From positions 31,272,708 through 31,336,707 of the forward strand of contig CM040127.1 of assembly GCA_022559845.1 (NCBI GenBank): 64,000 nucleotides of DNA, written 5' to 3'. The translations under genes were made by a program, and so were the position numbers. Every line of letters begins with the position of its first letter. Position 1 is the first letter of the stretch. Source of the stretch: Amorphophallus konjac (taxonomy: Eukaryota > Streptophyta > Magnoliopsida > Alismatales > Araceae). The notes beneath the pieces were generated by a model that saw only the letters and a program-made list of their open reading frames with translations, was not told the origin of the DNA and made no database searches. Positions 33,743 through 44,204 of the stretch are shown piece by piece.

Positions 33743-34699
33743 CTCAGAGAATGAGAAACTCTTACTCCCTCCTGTCGACTTTTCACTCTTCTAACCAGTC
33801 TCCACAACTCCGTGCTTTCAAGTGAAGCAGGCGGGGGGAGTATTTATAGGATTGAAGGGATATGATCCAGATCTCTCCCACTTCCTCTTGCAATGGGCCT
33901 TGTAACAAAGCACCCATCTTTCACTCGAAGTGAACAAGGTCGGGGGGCGTAGCTGGTTGATTCACACCCTACACCTCTAGGTTCCCTATGTTCATCGTGA
34001 TTCAAATAAATCTGAGATGAGGTCATCTACATGGAGAAAGGACAATGCAGGTCGACCTCTTCGAATCCGGGAGTGGACTCATCCACAGGAGAAAGGACAA
34101 TGGGAGTCGATATCTTTGAATCTGGGAGTGGACTTGTCTACATGGAAAGAGGACAAGAGGGCGGTTGGCATCTTTTAATTCGGTGGTACATCATTAAAAT
34201 TTGTGATGGATTCTCCCGAAAGAAATGCCCAATGAGTCTGAGACACGATCCGTTATCTCAGGGGAGTTCTGTTAAACACGTCACATGAGGACGGCATGAA
34301 AAGAAGAGGCGTAGAAGAGAAGGAACGCATGGAGGGCAAACCCGTCACATGAGAGCATGCCGTTCCATTCATACGTCTATATAAACTGTCGTGTTCACCG
34401 TGAGAAGAGAGAGGGTGTACGAGCAACTTGCTAAATCTCGCACCACCCTCTTGGTCGTCTCTCTCCTCTCCTAAGAGGGAAGTCCCTGGGAGGTCATCTA
34501 AAGCTCTGCGACGTTGTAATTGTCTCATCGTATCGCGCATTCTCACCCTCTCTGGTAGCGCTCCTCGCCCTCCTCTGGCCTCTCTCGCGACCCCAACGGC
34601 CGCGAAGCTCTTGAACCCGAGGCTGTTGGCTGAGCCGCCCCCTGCTCTGCGATGGAGACTACACCAACCCCAGGAGCTCCTCCACCGTGAGCTCCAACT
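33743..34699. other. Spacer between the two antisense genes
   Basis: This includes the presumed promoter of gene A and the end of gene B. A repeated block (GGAGAAAGGACAATGSRRGTCGA, here as GGAGAAAGGACAATG) occurs at about 34035 and 34088, and a related copy at about 34143, with period near 50 bp. CTATATAAACTG at about 34376 is TATA-like on the plus strand. The reverse-strand frame 34253-34888 continues the gene B tail for part of this stretch. Confidence 0.4.
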
Positions 34700-36496
34700 C
34701 TCCTCCAAACGGCAGTGACTCTGAAGGAGTGACGTGTCCGAGCGCTGTGTCTTCCGGAGCTTCATCACTTGGGCCTCACGTGCCCTCCTCTCGTCTCGAT
34801 CCCGATGTAGCTTTATCCATGCCTCTCTTTCCATTCTCTCCCAGTTTACTTCTCTCCTCGCCACCTGAAGAGAAATCCTCAGCTCCATGACATCTTAGGG
34901 CATCTCCGCATATTGTGGTTGCTTCAGTCCCCCATATCCTATCTGGTAACGGCCGACCATCACCCGACGTCCGCCATGCCAGTCACAAAGAAAAGGGGAG
35001 GGAAGAGACTGAAAGGGAGTGCAATGGCATTAAGGCTCTGCATTTATTTTAAGATAACATACATCAGGGTTTGGGCACCTCGGGCCTCAGTTTCCCGAGC
35101 TCCATTACATAAGCCTCCCATAGCTCTCGATCCTCACTCACAGATACCGTCACCTTCCTCGGAATGATTGCCTTCCACGAAGCTTTGATCACCTTCACAT
35201 CCTTCGCATCATCCTCCGTGCCCAACTTTCTCTCCTTAATCAGAGGAAGGTTGGATGGCATGGGAAGAGAGTGCCGAGGAAGGCCAATTTACAGGCAGCA
35301 CTGGTGCGAGCTGTAAAGAACAAATTTGGTTGCACCGATAAGATGGAGTTCCGCATCAGGAGAAGATCGCGTGAGAAGCCCACGTGAAAGTAAACATGCT
35401 GGCACACAAGTGAACATCTCTCGCGCCAAGGAGCCGAAGTGAGTACGCCAGTCGCCGCGTGTCTTCAGATAGGGCATGCGATTGGCCACCTTCCCACTAA
35501 AGCCCAACACATCGGCCAGGTAATGGAGGGGGCTTTGTTCGAAAATCCTGGAGGCGGTCTGTACCCCTTCGTAGTGGTGAAATTTGAAGTGAAGATCAAT
35601 CCAGCAGTTGAGGAGAAGCATGCACCCGTGGGGAGGCCTACCCATGCTGGAGGCCGTGAGACCACTGTAAAGATGTGCGAGGACAGCAGGCCCCACTCTC
35701 TTTCCTTCCCAAATTCCACAGATCGCTCCTAATTGGTCTTCCTCTACGATGTTGTCAGTACAAGGGAAGAGGAGAGCTCCGGCCAAACAAATTGTGAACC
35801 CTTTCATAAGCCCTTCTAAATGTTCATCATCTATCAACCCTTCTAAGGCAGTCACGGTCCAGTCTGTGAGCTTTTGCAAGTTGACTCCGTTCTGAGTCTG
35901 GACGCTCTTTATGGTTCCAGATGGCATAAAGCTTCCAAGAACTTCCTCGGTAGATACCCTCTTCCGCATCCGCGAAACCTTTATCCTGTCATCCTTCATC
36001 GACATTCTTAAGCCTAGCAGAAGTTCTGCCTCCTCGAGGAGGACCGTTGCCTCAAAAGTAGGGAAGATAAAAGTGTGGGTTTCCGGATGCCAAACCTCTG
36101 CCAATGCACCCAGGGCCGCCCAGTCCATACAGATCTTGTCATAATGCTTGGCATGGATCACCAACCCTTGGAGGTGCCATTTTGAAATAACGGCCCTCAT
36201 ACTGATAGTGATGTTAGACGTAAGCTTCGATAGCTAGGGCAGCTTTAAGAATTTTCTCGGGCCCGGAAAAAGAGGATACGGCTGAAAGGAAGGAAAAGAA
36301 AAGAATGAAAAAGCGAGGGAGAACTTACGAAGGAAATTAGGAGAAAGAGCCAACTTATCGCCCGTGAGAGAATCCTCTCGCTCAGATGGCCTTCAATGTC
36401 GGTCAACCTCCTGAATTCGCGGCCGAACTTGCTCCTCTTGGCAGGGCGGGAAGACCCGCCTTCCGTCTCAAAAGCACAGGACTTCTCTCCTCCCAT
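34700..36496 (-). pseudogene. Antisense PMD/DUF7745-like gene B (spliced, broken)
   Basis: Exon 1 (36329-36496) starts at an ATG equivalent to that of gene A and encodes a similar N-terminus (GGSSRPAKRSKFGREFRRLT). It ends at a consensus GTAAGT donor. Exon 2 starts at about 36224 after an AG and keeps phase. It encodes MRAVISKWHLQGLVI, VWHPETHTFIFP, LEEAELLLGL, VGPAVLAHLYSGLTAS, MLLLNCWIDLHF and YLKTRGDWRTHFG, the pattern of the PMD/DUF7745 group that retroelements also carry. TAA at 35289-35291 interrupts it; the same frame continues as LIKERKLGTEDD and SEDRELWEAY to 35064. A further piece (34700-34888) gives ELRISLQ plus a charged helix, like the ELRITLQ tail of gene A. The tail boundary is approximate. 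No known catalytic motif seen. Confidence 0.72.
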
Positions 36497-37705
36497 CTCA
36501 AAAGTGTCAGACTCCCCGAACCATGCACCAATGGATGATCTTTTGCTAAGGATCAAAGGGGTACTTATAGTGAAAAGGGGGGGGGGGTAAAAAGATAAAC
36601 GTAAAGCATTTATGACAAGTTACCGTGGTGAATTTTAACCGAATAAATCTTGTCTGATTTGCGTCGTGTTTTTCCCGGCTCCTGTATTGGTGTGCGGATG
36701 TCCTGTACAGTCGAATGTAATTTTACTTCTTATGAAATAAATCCTTCTTCACTGCTTGCTGTTCGGTGCAGGTTCCAAGAACAAAATAAGAAAGCAAGAG
36801 GGCGCCATTGCCCTACCATGTCCCACCATCAGTCACCCCGGTGACTGACCCCGCTGTGTCATGCATCCTACTATATGATATCTACGCTATTAGAGCACGT
36901 CAAGGACCTTATGCCTTGGATGAATCTGGAGTTTGAGTTCCCCTCTAACAAAAACAGTGATAACTCCAGAGGAGTTCAGGACATAAGGATAGGCCGTTAG
37001 GTTGTGATAGCTTGGGGACGATGGTTCCATTCAGTGAAGTCGGTGCGTGGATAAACGGGCCCTCGGCTCAGTATCGGCTCATTGAATCGGTATCCTGACC
37101 CGCCCTAAGCAACTTAACAATATTATCCTTGACTATTTTCTACTTTTAGTTTGTTTTAATTTTTCCTTTAAACCCAGCATGCATTCATGTAGGACTTTGA
37201 TATCACTGTGGAAGATCATTCATTTAACTCGATTGTGAGAGCCGCTGTGCTTAAATTCTTGACTAATACGGGATGTTCCATTCTGAATCGAGTACTGAGT
37301 TTCTGTGAAACCATCTTGGGCTGGTTGGCTGAAAGAGACTTTTGTTTGGATTTATCAGCTACCCTTTTATTTACTCCACTGGACCCACCTTGGTCGCAGC
37401 ACTTCCACATTGGCTGGTAACCGCTCCCCAAGGTGAAACCTGCGAGTCTACGACTCAGGTACTTCCGCGCCGAGAAGTTGGTCCCTATTTCTGTTAGTCT
37501 TTTGTTATTTCCAGCCAAACAATCGTTGATTTCAGAGGACCTTCTTCAAGGTTGTTTTGTTGAAACTCAGGAAAGATTCCAATCACGTAGTGTTAAAAAT
37601 GTGTCTCATCACGCCTTGGCATCCACTTTTCAGTCCATTCTCCACTCCACTTCATTACACTGCTATGTCATTCCACTCCGTGTCATTCCCCTGCAAAGCA
37701 GACGC
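36497..37705 (+). other. Retrotransposon 3' untranslated region and gene B promoter side
   Basis: No coding region supported. The poly-G/C stretch near 36582-36590 and short frames such as 37208-37420 and 37216-37518 overlap on opposite strands and have no family likeness. Transcription of gene B must start here or in the 3' LTR; no clear TATA was picked out. Confidence 0.45.
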
Positions 37706-37719
37706 CAAGGCGGGGCAGC
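37706..37719 (+). promoter_or_regulatory. Candidate polypurine tract
   Basis: CAAGGCGGGGCAGC lies immediately before the 3' LTR, where plus-strand DNA synthesis would be primed. It is purine-rich but interrupted by C, weaker than a typical polypurine tract. Confidence 0.4.
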
Positions 37720-39387
37720 TGTAAACACGACATTTTAGCATCATGCTGAGCAGATCCCGTATTACACTAAGACACCCCAAAGCAGCTCGCACGTTTAAGT
37801 TAGTTGAGTAATCTCTAATTTAATCTAATAATTTGTGGCTTCTTGAATAGTAATTCTTGTTAATGGGCTTGTGACCATTCCTACACAAAACAAAAAAAAT
37901 GTTAATGGGCTTGGTCCATCTTTTTAATCCTAAAAAAGGGGGAAGGTTCATCATGTGGGCTTGGCCCATTCCTATTCAAAAATATACCAAAAGAAAACAC
38001 TTGTGCTAATGGGTTTGGCCCATTTTTATTCAAAAATAAAAAATATATATATAGATGTGTGCTAATGGGCTTGGCCCACTTTTGTTCTAAAAATAAATAA
38101 AATTTTAATTCGCATGGCCCCATCTTTTATTGCCCAACTCATTAACTTCATCCATTTCTCACGGATCTTGCTCCCTCTCTCAACCCCACACACTTAAACC
38201 TCCCACTCTCTGTTCACTCCACACCCATCTCTCTCACTAACCCACAGCCACCCCTCCCTCCCATTCGGGGGATCCCATCGCAAGCCACGGCCACCTTCCC
38301 CACTCCCCCGTCTCTCCTTTCACCTTCTTCCGACAGAACCGTCGGCCACCACCTTGGCCTCCACAACACACCAGAGCCTCCCATCTCTCTCTGCATGCTC
38401 TCCAACAACACCCCCGTAAACCCACAGCCACCTCCAGCCATCCTCCTCCTCACGACAGTCACCTCCCTCCTCCACCCTCACTCACCTTCCCATTCCTCTT
38501 ACTAGCTCGGCAGCCACCCTCCTCCTCACGCAGCCACCCCGCCCCCTCGCCTCCCTGACTCCGTCTCCGGCCACCCTCTGCCTGCCACCGGACGCCGCCC
38601 AGCCGCCTGCACGCCCTCGTCGCCCCCCCACTGCACTGCCCACGCTTCCACTGCCAACATCGAACCACCGCATACCACAGCCACCTCCTCTGTCAGCCTC
38701 CTCTCCATTCACCCACTCTCTTCCTCTGCCTCCATCTCCACCGCATCTCCCCTTCGTAAGCCACCTGCACCTCCTTTTTTTTTCCATTCTCTGCACCCAC
38801 CACCACTGCAGCCACCACAGAAGCCACCCTCCGCCATCTCCCTCTCTCTTCCTCCCTCATCCCCCCCTCTTTTATTTCGGTTCTCTCCCTCTTTCTCTTC
38901 TCTCTCCCTTACTCCCTCTCTTTTCTCTTCCTCTGATCTCTCCCTCCCTCAATCTCTTTCTAACAAAAAAGAAAGCTAAAAAAAAGGTAGTTCGCAGGGG
39001 GGGCCTCGTTGCCCGTGCCCCCCCTTTGAACCACAAGGGGCCGCAACGGCCCCTTTTGTCCGCCGCACACGGCCGCCCCCAACGCCGCCCTGCCGACGCC
39101 GCCGCTCCCGCCGGCCGCCTCCGGCCTCGCACACGGCCACCCCCGACGCCGCCGCTCTCGCCGGCAGCCTCCGGCCTCGCACACGGCCGCCCCCGACGCC
39201 GCCTCTGCCCCGCTGCCGTCTCCGGCCAAACGCCCCCAGCCCGCAGCGCCCTCGCCTCCGGCCCCGACGCCGCCTCCGCCCGCAGCGCCCTCGCCTCCGG
39301 CCGCCTCCGGCCTCACCGTCGGTCGCCTCCCGCCTCTGCACCGGCCGCTCCCGCCGTCGCCGTCGGACCCCCCCTCTCTCCCCCGCA

Positions 39388-39432
<45 letters not shown>

Positions 39433-39483
39433 TCCTCTCCCTCTCGTTCTCTGTCTCTCCCTCCCTCTCACTGTCTCTCTCTG

Positions 39484-39539
<56 letters not shown>

Positions 39540-42079
39540 GGCTTCCGCCGTGATCTCTCTCTCTCTCTCTTTTATTTTATTTTTTTTATTTCTTTTAACT
39601 CTCTCTCTCTCTTTCCCCCCTTCTGAGTCTCTATCCCTCTCCCTGTTTTATCTCTCTCTCTCCCCTCTCAGTTCTCTCTCTCCCTCTGCCTCCGTCTCTC
39701 TCTCTCTCTCTCCCTCTCTCACGTGTCTCTCTCTCACTCCCTCTTTCCCTCTCTTTTCTTCCCCACTCCCTTCCTCTCTCTCGATCTCTCATCTCTTTTC
39801 TTTTATTTTTATCTCCTCTTTCCCTCTCTGATATTCTCTCCCTCTCTCTCTTTTATTCTTTCTCTTCTTCCCTTCATCTCTTAGATATAACACATATATA
39901 TATATAAACATACTATATATATATATATATATCTTATATGGTTAATATATATATATCCTCTACATATATACATACTATATAATAAAACTAAAGTATAAAA
40001 ATCTCAAAAAAAGGTTTTTCTCTTCTCTCTCCCTCTTCCTTTCTCCCTCTCTTTTCGACCTCCCCTTTATAGATCTATTTCCATATATGTATATAGATGT
40101 GTTCGTGTGAGTATCTTTGCAGGTGTCTGTAAATGTTTGCGTGCGTATGTGCGAAGGGAAGGAGAAGTTAATGTCGAGCTCATCGTCGACGCCCACCAAT
40201 AAACATTTCTCCCCTTTTGCATTATGTTCAGTCTGTTGTTTCCCTTGCATACATCACTCGTTATCATGTTTATAATACAATCCCTGCATTGAGAATATTT
40301 CGGTACGCATTTCATCATACCATTTTTCCACCTTTAATTCCCAAGGGGTTTCAAATAACATTAAACAGGTGTGTGTTTGAATATGCTCGTGCCATTGTAA
40401 TTTCAAGGGATCGGTACTACACTACTTTCATTTTAATCCACCATCTGTTTTTTCTGTCTGCTGTGTTTTGCAAGGGTCAACCCGTCAAGAAGCCCGCTTC
40501 CTCAGTCGGTCGAAAAGGGAGGAGGAGCAACTCACGTGTCCCCAATTCGGGGATAAACTGCGACCATCCCCCCTATTTTGAGGTACCCGGCTATCATCTC
40601 CATCGTCCTATTCTAATTCTTTCTCTTATCATTGTTATTTGTTGATAAGTTTCCACATTGATTCTTCTCTATTTTGTTTAAAAATAAGTCTATCTTCTCT
40701 CCCTTGTTATTATCATATATCGTCAAATCTCCATCTCCGTTCTTCTCTGTGTTATCTAGAATAAATTTTTCACTCTGTCTATATTTTCTTAATAGTTTAT
40801 CTCTATATCATACTACCTTACTCTACCACCTACCCCTCGATTTCTCTCTTTTCTTTCTCATCTTTCTCTAAAAAAGTCATAAAAGTATAAAAAATAATAA
40901 AAGCAACAAAACCCCAAAAAATATAATAACAAAAAAGATAAAACACAAAAAAAAGAATAGTAAAATCAGGGTAACCAAAGCAAGGCCCTCTTCGTCGGCC
41001 GGCCGATCGAAGAGGAAGAGAGGATCCGCACTGCTCCCGCTCCGGCGGCAAACGCGATCAGAACACTTCCTGTGGGGTTCTCAGCCCCTGGCGATCACAT
41101 CCCCTTCCCCTTTCTTTCCTGTCAATTTTCCCTTTTGTTTAAACCCCGTGAACAGAAGTAATTCCTCGCGGAGGTCCCTGCGACGGAAGTAATTCATTGC
41201 GAAGGTGTATGTGACGGAAGTCATTCCTCGCGAAGCCTTTTTATTCTGTCATTTTATTCCTTTAATTTCTGTCTAAATCATGCGACGGAAGTCATTCCTC
41301 GCGAAGGTGTACGTGACGGAAGTAATTCCTCGCGAAGCCTTTTTCATTCTGTCATTTTATTTCTTCAATTTCCGTCTAAACCCTGCGACGGAAGTAATTC
41401 CTCGCGAAGGTGCACGTGACGGAAGTAATTCCTCGCGAAACCTTTTCATTCTGTCGTTTTATTCCTTTAATTTCTGTCGAAACCCCGCGGAGAGTAATAC
41501 CTCGCGGTGGTCTTATGTATGTACATATAATATTTATTGTTTATGCTGCAATAAAAATCCCGTAAGGCCAATGTCTTGCGGTGGTCTTAATATATACATA
41601 TACATTCATTATTGCTGATAATATTATATTGCTGTTAGAACCCCACAAAGACCAATGTCCTGTGGTGGTGCGTCTTGGTTCGTATTGTCCTTGTAATTGT
41701 CTGGAGAATGATATTCCATTGCGATTTCTGAGTCTTCGTACCTCCCCATTTCTGTTACTTAGAGTCTCGGATTCTCCGGTATATGAAAAACTGCTCGTGG
41801 AACGGTAAGTCACGCTTACCGGAAAGGGGTCAGTTTACGCGAGAGGGTCTTCCGACCCCTATCTCCGCCACGTACCGGAGTCCGTTTCGCATCCTTCTTT
41901 CCTTTCTCTCCTTTATGTTCTTTCTCTTCTTGAGCTGATCTCGTCATTTCCATCTCTTAGGACAGACGAGGGTGGACGTCCCTTGCCGTCTCCACCTCTC
42001 TGACAATCACCTTTTCATCATTACTTTGCATCATTGTTTCTTTCCCCCGAGGGTGGACGACACTCTTTTGCCGTCTACA
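37720..42079 (+). repeat. 3' LTR (4360 bp)
   Basis: Copy of the 5' LTR, starting TGTAAAC and ending GTCTACA, followed by the target duplication AGTAC (42080-42084). Compared with the 5' LTR it has longer CT repeats (39392-39536), an extra CT-rich block near 39660-39715, and a rearranged GC minisatellite near 39180-39310. Most point differences that I saw are transitions. Its U3 motifs read GGGCTTGGCCCA at 37957 and 38067, where the 5' LTR has single G-to-A changes. Confidence 0.96.
41146..41663 (+). repeat. Hairpin array in the 3' LTR
   Basis: Same array as at 19066-19583, offset by 22080 bases. Hairpin 1 has lost a pair (GGAA to AGAA at 41154) and hairpin 2 has TTCC changed to TTCA near 41195, so these two are weaker here. 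The other stems are kept. Confidence 0.65.
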
Positions 42080-42084
42080 AGTAC

Positions 42085-43300
42085 CCACTAGTATGTGATT
42101 CATTCAATTTGGTACGTAGCATAGGAGACGTATTCGAGGCCGGGTAGAGTATTGGGACTTATTTGGGAGATAACCTTCAGCTAGTGCAAAACAAAGTCCG
42201 TGTATAGAGATGCGTAAGCGATTCTCTCCCAATCTAAACTCCTAATAAATTCATATGATTTGATCTTGGGCTCAACATAAGTTCAGATGACACTTCACTT
42301 TCTTTTCTTTAAAGAGATCACAGTTTCAAATCCCGCCTTCTTCAATTGTGCAAGAGGAGAGATTTAACTCACGAATCTACGGACGAAGGTGAGTGTTCCC
42401 CGTAAGTGTCTTATAACCCATTGATAATTATTTATATAATTGTGAAAAAAAATTTAATTAAAAAAATATTCAAAAAATATCAAAAATCTCTAAGCACCTT
42501 GATAAAAAAACACTTTAAGAGTTATTTTAGTTTCAAATTAAGATAAACAAATACGGTATCTGATGAGAGAGAATTATGAGAAACTCACACACATACTCCT
42601 TAATCGGAGTCAGATACCGTATTTGACTATCTAAGGTCGAATACGATATCTAACCCCAATTTCAAGGAGGGCCTAAAGAAGTGAACGGCTGAATCATTCA
42701 GCTTCTACATATCCACTGGTCAGTTGACAATCTCAACCTCCTCCCCCACCCTCCATTGGCACATCACCGCCGCTGCGGGTCCCGCTGCCCCCACAAAGTG
42801 GCGGGTGGGTCACGGCTCGAGCGATTTCGCCGTTGCCCGCCACACACGCACACGTCGCCCCCCGACAAGCACATCCACCGCGCCCTTCCCAAATGACCAT
42901 TTTGGGCCCCTCCCTCGGATACGGCTGTGATTGGGTGCGATGACGCAACGGTTTTAACCCTGCGCGTCTCCAGCTCGCAGGTGAAAAGACGAAGTTGGCC
43001 CCGGCGGCGAAGATATTGGGTTTGGGACTTCGGAGGGCGTGAGAACCTGAAATTGCAAGTCGATTTAAAGAAGAGGAAGAATGTGAGAGAAGGTTAAAGA
43101 AAGTTCCCATTTTCCATCAGATGTGCTCCGCGGCCAACCGACCATTAGACAAATAAGAGAAAACTATTAAGTTCAGCCGTTCAGGTGAACGTGGAAAGCG
43201 TTTCCCCCGGGTCCCCCTGAAGGCAGTCTGGTCATCTCGCAACGACGGATTAATGGCAATCCCGTTATTCTTCACAACAAGAAGGGTATTCCCCTGAGTG
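42085..43300. other. Right flank of the retrotransposon, intergenic
   Basis: No gene seen. A 15-bp perfect inverted repeat at 42549-42624 is listed separately. From about 42720 the sequence becomes GC-rich and is probably the upstream regulatory region of the gene at 43779. A 125-codon minus-strand frame (42733-43110) is most likely due to this base composition. Confidence 0.45.
42549..42657. repeat. 15-bp perfect inverted repeat plus third partial copy
   Basis: AAATACGGTATCTGA (42549-42563) pairs perfectly with TCAGATACCGTATTT (42610-42624) across a 46-base loop. A third, direct, degenerate copy GAATACGATATCTAA follows at about 42640-42654. It could be a fold-back transposon remnant or a small RNA hairpin. 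Confidence 0.6.
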
Positions 43301-43359
43301 ACCCGGCAACATAAATAACGCCCCCCCCCCACCACCGCCCCTTCCGTTTCCCTCTCCTC

Positions 43360-43365
43360 TATAAA
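43360..43365 (+). promoter_or_regulatory. TATA box of the gene at 43779
   Basis: CTCTATAAATGCC is a good plant TATA context. Transcription would start near 43390, giving a leader of about 390 bases rich in C and T, which is common in plant 5' untranslated regions. Confidence 0.55.
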
Positions 43366-43778
43366 TGCCTCTTCCTGGACAAATCCCTAACCCTTTGCTC
43401 GCCTCTTTCCTCTCCCACACCCCCTCTCTCGCTCTCTTGTTCTCTCTCTCTCGCGCGCGTTCTGCTTCCCCCCTCCCTCCCACCCTCCGGCTCTAAACAT
43501 CCTCCCTTCCCATCCTCCAAGTCCTTCTGTGTGTCCCCTTCTTTTCGTGTGGGTGGGCTCGTCCGTACGCCGTGCCAGCCTCCGGCCACCTGGCCGTCAA
43601 GCTTCCGGCCACCCTCCGCCGCGAGCTTATCTCCTCGTCTCCCCGCCCCCACAAGTCTAGTGTTTCACACCCCATTTGCCATTCTATCCCTGACAAAGCT
43701 CACTATTCACGCTTTGGCCCCAATCTTTCCTTTACTCTTTTTTTTTGTGTGTGTGAAGTTTTCTGTCCGAAACGGGGC

Positions 43779-44204
43779 ATGGCGAGCCAGATCAGCAGCA
43801 GCGACCGTCACAAACTGGCGCAGGTCGGCGCGTCGCGGAAGCGCAAGGACAGGGACCGGCGCGACCACGCCGACGCCAAAGCCGAGCCGGCTGCCATCCC
43901 GGCCCAGGCGCAGCCGGCTTGCGCCGGTGGAAACAGGCTCCTAGCCGGCTACCTGGCGCACGAGTTCCTCACCAAGGGCACCCTCTTCGGAAAGCGGTGG
44001 GGCCACGCCGGTCCCGCCGCGGCGAGGCCCCTGGCGCCGGCTTCCCCGCAGCCGGAAGCCAAGGAGCCGATCCAGCAGCCGACGAAGCCTGGGAAAACGC
44101 CGGTGGCGGCGTACGCGGAGGTGGCGGAGCTACTTAAAACGGAGGGGGCCCACGTGCCCGGCGTCGTCAACCCGACGCAACTGGCTCGGTGGCTCCAGCT
44201 GTGA
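43779..44204 (+). CDS. Small conserved plant protein, EDA6-like
   Basis: 141 codons. I chose the ATG at 43779 because it follows a CT-rich leader and GGGGC context and because the conserved part begins soon after; an in-frame ATG at 43572 lies in the leader. The N-terminus is hydrophilic with a basic cluster (SRKRKDRDRRD, residues about 18-28) that could be a nuclear localisation signal. The conserved core is NRLLAGYLAHEFLTKGTL (about 52-69), followed by FGKRW. The C-terminus has YAEVAELLKTEGAHVPGVVN and ends ARWLQL. This core matches, as I recall, a small plant family labelled 'embryo sac development arrest 6' in annotations; its molecular role is unknown. No membrane segment or enzyme motif is visible. 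Strong G/C use at third codon positions. Confidence 0.75.
   Translation: MASQISSSDRHKLAQVGASRKRKDRDRRDHADAKAEPAAIPAQAQPACAGGNRLLAGYLAHEFLTKGTLFGKRWGHAGPAAARPLAPASPQPEAKEPIQQPTKPGKTPVAAYAEVAELLKTEGAHVPGVVNPTQLARWLQL

Larger units (their letters stand above)
15735..42079 (+). mobile_element. Giant Tat/Ogre-like Ty3/gypsy LTR retrotransposon
   Basis: Complete 26.3-kb element. LTRs lie at 15735-19999 and 37720-42079. They start TGTAGAC (left) or TGTAAAC (right) and end GTCTACA, and identical AGTAC copies flank the element (15730-15734 and 42080-42084). The sense-strand order is gag, protease, G-patch, RT, RNase H, a second (archaeal-type) RNase H, integrase. The gypsy order, second RNase H, lack of chromodomain and great length place it in the Tat/Ogre group. 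Two antisense plant-mobile-domain genes lie between integrase and the 3' LTR. In the 3' half of the LTRs I counted about two dozen differences in about 2.1 kb, so it is young. The coding region has two stops and two frameshifts and is unlikely to work alone. Confidence 0.96.

Noticed and set aside
42733..43110. 125-codon minus-strand frame upstream of the EDA6-like gene
   Set aside because: GC-rich chance frame in the likely promoter region, running against the gene's transcription direction.
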